This document shows positions 43,416 through 46,757 of a stretch of DNA of 46,757 bases, one piece after another. The notes beneath the pieces were generated by a model that was not told where the DNA came from, did no database searches, and saw only the letters and a program-made list of their open reading frames with translations. Each line of letters begins with the position of its first letter. Within the stretch, counting starts at the first letter, position 1. The DNA comes from Actinomycetota bacterium. GTDB taxonomy: Bacteria; Actinomycetota; Acidimicrobiia; IMCC26256; PALSA-555. Made by a program: the position numbers and the translations under genes. Where the stretch lies: contig VGBR01000014.1 in assembly GCA_016870355.1 (NCBI GenBank), forward strand, positions 1 through 46,757, read 5' to 3'.

Positions 43416-44351
43416 CTACGAAGGAAATCGACCCTTTTCCACAGGTTCTGTAGGCCGTTTCTCGAAGACCAGCCGGAAGTGGTCGAGCAGCTCCCGCTCG
43501 AAGCAGACGCTGTTGGGGCTGACGCCAGAGGTGAAGGCGAGGCGGAAGTCGGCGCTGGTGAGCCAGCGGGGCACCAACCTGAGCTTGAAGAGCAGCTTTC
43601 GCAAGGACGGCTCGCCGAAGCGCTGGCGCCACTGCTTGATCGTCTCGATGTAGTCGAGCCGGCCACTGGTGGTGGCGACGAGCTCGAAGTCGTGATCGGC
43701 GGCCTTGATGACCTGCTCAGACCCGAACGGGAGGCACGAGCCCGGGAACTGCCGGCCGAGCAGCGCCAGGTACCAGGCGTCGGACTCCCGCGGGGCGTCG
43801 ATGTCGACCTGGTCGAGCGGGATCATGTTGGCACCGAAGACCATCGTCTGGAGGTAGAAGCGGCCGCCGTCGGGCAGCATGCTGGCGACGTTGGTGAAGA
43901 GGTCACGGTAGATGTCGTCCTGCTGCCCGTCGGCCTGCTCCTCGGGCGAGCAGAAGTGCTCGAACGCTCCGAGGCTCACGACCGCGTCGAAGGGGCCGAA
44001 GGTGTCGCGGTCGACGGTGCGGGCGTCCATCAGGTGGACGTCGAGTCCGTGACGACGACACGCGTCACGCTGCGCAGTAGAGAGGGTGACGCCGACGCCG
44101 GTGCCGCCCTTGCGGCGCACGAAGTCGAGCATCGGGCCCCACCCGCAGCCGAGGTCGAGCACCCGACGGTCCGGGCCGATGCCGACCGACTCGGCGACGT
44201 AGTCGTGCTTGCGGGCTTGGGCCTCCTCGAGCGTCATCGAGAAGTCGCCGTCGTACTTGGCGCCGCTGAAGTCGGCCATCTCGCCCAGGCTCAGGCGGAA
44301 CAGCCGGTCGATCAGCGAGTACGTGAACTCGAGGTCCTTCTGGTCGGCCAC
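43416..44351 (-). CDS. Cyclopropane-fatty-acid-synthase-like SAM methyltransferase
   Basis: 311 residues. SAM-binding motif I is VLDLGCGWGPMLDFV, then GVGVTLSTAQRDACR and VHLMDARTVD; the later VSLGAFEHFCSPEEQ matches the CFA/mycolic-acid methyltransferase pattern. The N-terminus YSLIDRLFRLSLGEMADFSGAKYDGDF is also typical of this family, where it covers the lipid pocket. Likely adds a methylene or methyl group to unsaturated phospholipid chains. It is 127 bases before the desaturase on the same strand. Confidence 0.87.
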   Translation of the reverse strand: MADQKDLEFTYSLIDRLFRLSLGEMADFSGAKYDGDFSMTLEEAQARKHDYVAESVGIGPDRRVLDLGCGWGPMLDFVRRKGGTGVGVTLSTAQRDACRRHGLDVHLMDARTVDRDTFGPFDAVVSLGAFEHFCSPEEQADGQQDDIYRDLFTNVASMLPDGGRFYLQTMVFGANMIPLDQVDIDAPRESDAWYLALLGRQFPGSCLPFGSEQVIKAADHDFELVATTSGRLDYIETIKQWRQRFGEPSLRKLLFKLRLVPRWLTSADFRLAFTSGVSPNSVCFERELLDHFRLVFEKRPTEPVEKGRFPS

Positions 44352-44421
44352 GCGCTCAACTTACCCAGATGGCCGCCACCTAGCGCGGTGAGCGGCCGCG
44401 GCAGCACCAGTAGAAGAGGTC

Positions 44422-44745
44422 TTAGGACGCGCCGTCGACGGTGATCTCGATGGCGGTGCCCCGGCCGTTCTTCGCCCGCTTGCCAAGGTTGAGGACGCGA
44501 TGGGCGTCAGCCGCGGCTCGCAGCTCCCAGGCGCGCTCGTCGCGACCGGGCAGGTTGCGGTCAGGTGTCGACGGGACGGATGCCTCCACGTGGAGGGTCG
44601 CGCCAGGGCGGACCACGAAGTCGACGCTGCGCTCGGCGGTGGGACCGCTCAGCAAGCTGCCGTTCTCATCACGCACAGACAGACGATGACGGTTCATGTG
44701 CGGTGGTGCATCGATCGCGAAGCGTACCTTCACATCTTCGAGCAT
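44422..44745 (-). CDS. Uncharacterised 107-residue protein
   Basis: Start at ATG 44745 (MLEDVKVRFAIDAPPHMNRH); a longer in-frame reading to 46008 is antisense to the DEAD-box gene and is rejected. The sequence looks beta-rich and non-enzymatic (SVDFVVRPGATLHVEASVPS), with a helix RAWELRAAADAHRVLNLGKR. No family recognised. Divergent from the DEAD-box gene across a 285-base region. Confidence 0.6.
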   Translation of the reverse strand: MLEDVKVRFAIDAPPHMNRHRLSVRDENGSLLSGPTAERSVDFVVRPGATLHVEASVPSTPDRNLPGRDERAWELRAAADAHRVLNLGKRAKNGRGTAIEITVDGAS

Positions 44746-44867
44746 CGAACCAGCGTAGACGACTGCGCGCGTCGTTGTTGCAGCGAAGCACGTCGGCGTG
44801 AACGTTGCGTGCCGAGTCGGTGACAACGGTGTGGTATCGTGGATCCGTTCTCGATGTTGCTCGTGTG

Positions 44868-44897
44868 GATGCGCGCGCATCGAGCCCGCAACGGGCT
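44868..44897 (+). promoter_or_regulatory. Structured leader upstream of the DEAD-box/cold-shock gene
   Basis: GATGCGC-GCGCATC palindrome (44868-44881) followed directly by AGCCCG-CAA-CGGGCT hairpin (44883-44897), 133-163 bases before GTG 45031. A folded long leader would suit a cold-shock-type mRNA. No other gene is seen between 44746 and 45030 and no clear -35/-10 pair. Confidence 0.35.
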
Positions 44898-45030
44898 GTG
44901 TCGTTTCTCGCAACTCGACTCCCGCAATCTCGGTTGCTCGAGTCAGCGTCTCGGGGATCGCTGCTTCGCCCCTGTGAGACCTGACATCCGTCGCCACTGA
45001 GCGACCACAACCGAATCGAGTCAACACCAA

Positions 45031-46437
45031 GTGTCTGTGACCTTTGCCGACCTCGGCACTCCACCTGATCTCGTCGCGGCGTTGTCCGCGCGCGGGATCC
45101 ATCAACCCTTCTCCATCCAGTCCCTCGCCATCGCGGACGGCATCGCCGGACGCGACGTGTCGGCGAAAGCGCCGACGGGCTCGGGCAAGACGATCGCGTT
45201 CGGCGTTCCGCTCGTGACGCGTGTGCGGCGCGCGGAGCCGCGCAGGCCGCGTGCCCTCGTGCTCGTGCCCACCCGCGAGCTGGCTGCGCAGGTGCGCGAC
45301 GAGCTCGAGTGGCTCGGCCGCCCTCGCAAGCTGCGGGTTGCCGCCGTCTACGGCGGGATGGGCTTCGACACCCAGCGCAAGGCGCTGCGGCGCGGCGTCG
45401 ACATCCTCGTCGCCTGCCCCGGCCGCCTGGCCGACCTGATCGAGCGGCGTGACGTGAGCCTCGGCCGCGTCGAGATCGTCGTGCTCGACGAAGCCGATCG
45501 CATGGGCGACATGGGGTTTCTCCCCGCCGTGAAGGCGCTCCTCGACCAGACGCCGAAGACCCGCCAGACGTTGCTGTTCTCGGCCACGCTCGACGGCGAC
45601 ATCGCCACGTTGCTGAAGCGCTACCAGCGCGATCCGGTGCGGCACGAGGTCGACCCGCCGGCCCGCAAGAAGGCCCGCGTCAACCATCTCTTCTGGGCGA
45701 CGGAGCGAAGCGAGCGCGTGCGAATCTGCGCCGACGTGGTGCAGCTCGCCGGGCCAACGATCGTGTTCTGCCGCACCAAGCACGGCACCGACGCGCTGGC
45801 CAAGAAGCTGGCCCGCACTGGGGTGCGTGCCGCGGCCATCCACGGCAACCGATCGCAGAACCAGCGCGAGCGCGCGCTGGCCGCGTTCTCCGGCGGTGAC
45901 GTGGATGCCCTCGTGGCCACCGATGTCGCCGCCCGCGGGCTGCACATCGACGACGTCGCGTGCGTCGTGCACTTCGATCCCGCTCCGGACATCACCGACT
46001 ACACCCACCGCTCCGGCCGCACCGCACGCGCCGGCGCCGCGGGGACGGTCGTCTCATTCGTCTCGTCAGACCAGAAGCGAGACGTGGCCCGGCTCCAGCA
46101 ACGCCTGGGGCTCCCGCCACGCCTGACGAGGCCAGACCGCGGTGCGCTCACTAGCGTGAGCGTCACCGGGGACACACCCCCGCCGAAGCCTTCGGGCACG
46201 AACGGGAAGCACACAACACCAACAAGGAGCACCATGGCTACAGGAACCGTCAAGTGGTTCAACAGCGAGAAGGGCTTCGGCTTCATCTCGCGCGAAGGCG
46301 CCGACGATGTGTTCGTCCACTTCTCGGCGATCCAGGGCGACGGCTACAAGTCGCTCGACGAAGGTCAGAAGGTCGAGTTCGACGTCGGCCCCGGCCGTAA
46401 GGGCGAAGAGGCCACGAACGTCCGCGTCATCGGTTAG
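45031..46437 (+). CDS. DEAD-box RNA helicase with C-terminal cold-shock domain
   Basis: 468 residues from GTG 45031. Helicase core: APTGSGKT (47-54), [66 protein letters not shown] and [12 protein letters not shown], i.e. all DEAD-box motifs of a RhlE/CshA-like enzyme. A 28-residue Thr/Pro/Ser linker then leads without a stop into residues 402-468, a complete cold-shock domain with RNP1 KGFGFI and RNP2 VFVHFSAI. It should unwind and bind RNA, for instance structured mRNA in the cold. An internal start at 46234 may also yield the cold-shock protein alone. The start GTG lacks a ribosome site and may be leaderless. Confidence 0.9.
   Translation: MSVTFADLGTPPDLVAALSARGIHQPFSIQSLAIADGIAGRDVSAKAPTGSGKTIAFGVPLVTRVRRAEPRRPRALVLVPTRELAAQVRDELEWLGRPRKLRVAAVYGGMGFDTQRKALRRGVDILVACPGRLADLIERRDVSLGRVEIVVLDEADRMGDMGFLPAVKALLDQTPKTRQTLLFSATLDGDIATLLKRYQRDPVRHEVDPPARKKARVNHLFWATERSERVRICADVVQLAGPTIVFCRTKHGTDALAKKLARTGVRAAAIHGNRSQNQRERALAAFSGGDVDALVATDVAARGLHIDDVACVVHFDPAPDITDYTHRSGRTARAGAAGTVVSFVSSDQKRDVARLQQRLGLPPRLTRPDRGALTSVSVTGDTPPPKPSGTNGKHTTPTRSTMATGTVKWFNSEKGFGFISREGADDVFVHFSAIQGDGYKSLDEGQKVEFDVGPGRKGEEATNVRVIG
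46141..46167 (+). other. Hairpin in the linker between helicase and cold-shock domain
   Basis: GCTCAC-TAGC-GTGAGC, extended by GGTG...CACC with a bulge to about ten base pairs. It sits 67 bases before the internal cold-shock ATG, where a 5' leader hairpin would be expected if that ATG is used. Confidence 0.5.
46234..46437 (+). CDS. Cold-shock protein, possible independent internal translation product
   Basis: 67-residue CspA-like protein ([20 protein letters not shown] ...) in the same frame as the DEAD-box helicase. AAGGAG ends four bases before ATG 46234, the best ribosome site in this part of the window, and the length and N-terminus are exactly those of free-standing Csp proteins. RNP1 (KGFGFI) and RNP2 (VFVHF) are intact. 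It is therefore likely that both a fusion and a free Csp are made. The alternative is a recent stop-codon loss in the helicase gene. Confidence 0.7.
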   Translation: MATGTVKWFNSEKGFGFISREGADDVFVHFSAIQGDGYKSLDEGQKVEFDVGPGRKGEEATNVRVIG

Positions 46438-46452
46438 TCACTCCGGTCGATC

Positions 46453-46482
46453 GGAGGACGCGCCGAGTCAGGCGCGTCCTCC
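46453..46482 (+). terminator. Strong hairpin terminator after the cold-shock gene
   Basis: GGAGGACGCGCC - six bases - GGCGCGTCCTCC, a perfect 12-base-pair stem starting 15 bases after the stop codon. No T-run, as usual at this GC content. Confidence 0.75.
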
Positions 46483-46663
46483 GTCACCGGTCCCTCCGCC
46501 AGCGGCGTGCGTCAACGTCACTCCGGCCCATGCTGGCTGTCACCGCGGCCAAGCGCCACGAGGTCGTCGTGCCGTGTCGGATCTAGCGAACGCGCTCGAC
46601 CGAGAGCGAGCGTTCCCTGGCCAGTAGAACGGGGTTCGACCGCGGTGCCGCGGTGCGTCGTGG

Positions 46664-46757
46664 TCACGGCGTGGGCTGACCCGCCGATTCGAGCTCCCGG
46701 TGGCGGTCGTAGGCCCAGCCCGGTCCGTGCACGACGTATGAGAGTCGCTCGCGCCAG
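46664..46757 (-). CDS. C-terminal end of an unidentified protein, possibly sterol desaturase family (partial)
   Basis: The last 30 residues run in from the right edge: WRERLSYVVHGPGWAYDRHR, then ELESAGQPTP and a TGA at 46664. The 'L.yv...PGW..D' ending resembles the C-termini of sterol desaturase/fatty-acid hydroxylase-family proteins, but this is too short to be sure. No gene is seen between 46483 and 46663. Confidence 0.4.
   Translation of the reverse strand, partial: WRERLSYVVHGPGWAYDRHRELESAGQPTP

Noticed and set aside
44746-46008. Long N-terminal extension of the 107-residue gene
   Set aside because: Antisense to the DEAD-box helicase; the real start is most likely 44745.
46153-46174. 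TGTCCCC element on the minus strand near the end of the DEAD-box gene
   Set aside because: Has A and T at the right places but not TGTCCCA-n-CCC, and no minus-strand gene starts downstream.
46483-46663. Possible tRNA or small gene after the terminator
   Set aside because: No cloverleaf, no ribosome site with a credible reading frame; I see nothing supportable.

Overview
Organism. The window is very GC-rich, uses many GTG and TTG starts, and carries a probable F420-type split-barrel flavin/deazaflavin protein, a tandem WYL regulator pair of PafB/PafC type, lipid desaturase and cyclopropane-synthase genes and a cytochrome P450. This points to a high-GC actinobacterium. A member of Acidimicrobiia or an environmental relative is my best guess, not a proven assignment. 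No rRNA, tRNA, CRISPR array or insertion sequence was seen, and no gene-free stretch exceeds about 300 bases.

Region 1 (1-26.3 kb) is an uninterrupted minus-strand defence/repair island. In transcription order (right to left) it holds: a PLD-DUF3427 helicase; a zinc-hook SMC-like ATPase with a HEPN-like partner and small unknown proteins; an integrase-N-terminus-like 64-residue protein; an exonuclease/endonuclease/phosphatase (EEP) nuclease; a RecB-nuclease/RNase H/SF1-helicase fusion; a DUF429 protein; a DUF6361 protein; a PLD protein; a large SF2 helicase; a HepA-like SNF2 ATPase; and an Eco57I-class adenine methylase that runs off the left edge. Most junctions are ATGA-type overlaps or gaps of a few bases. 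The methylase carries a one-base frameshift near position 4246.

Region 2 (26.3-37.8 kb) is a mixed accessory region: a MazG-like pyrophosphohydrolase, a GIY-YIG nuclease, a DUF6308-like protein, a DUF5925-like AAA ATPase with an unknown partner, a NYN nuclease with a tiny membrane protein, the WYL pair, an EVE-HNH type IV restriction-like enzyme coupled to a metallo-beta-lactamase-fold protein, a VWA protein, an ADP-ribosylglycohydrolase fused to a dual-specificity phosphatase, and an HNH nuclease.

Region 3 (37.8-46.8 kb) looks like ordinary chromosome: P450, flavin/F420 protein, alpha/beta hydrolase, a DUF1684 pseudogene with an internal deletion, a thermonuclease lipoprotein, desaturase, CFA-type methyltransferase, and a DEAD-box RNA helicase joined in frame to a complete cold-shock protein.

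The most interesting cross-cutting signal is a promoter-like element, TGTCCCA-n-CCC followed by an A..T -10 box, found by eye at five places (18094, 23182, 29144, 30966, 35022). Each lies 26-66 bases before a start codon and points the right way. Its geometry equals that of the PafBC-dependent DNA-damage promoter (TTGTC...N...TAnnnT), and a PafBC-like WYL gene pair sits in the middle of the sites. I infer that several defence and repair modules here may be wired into one damage-responsive regulon.
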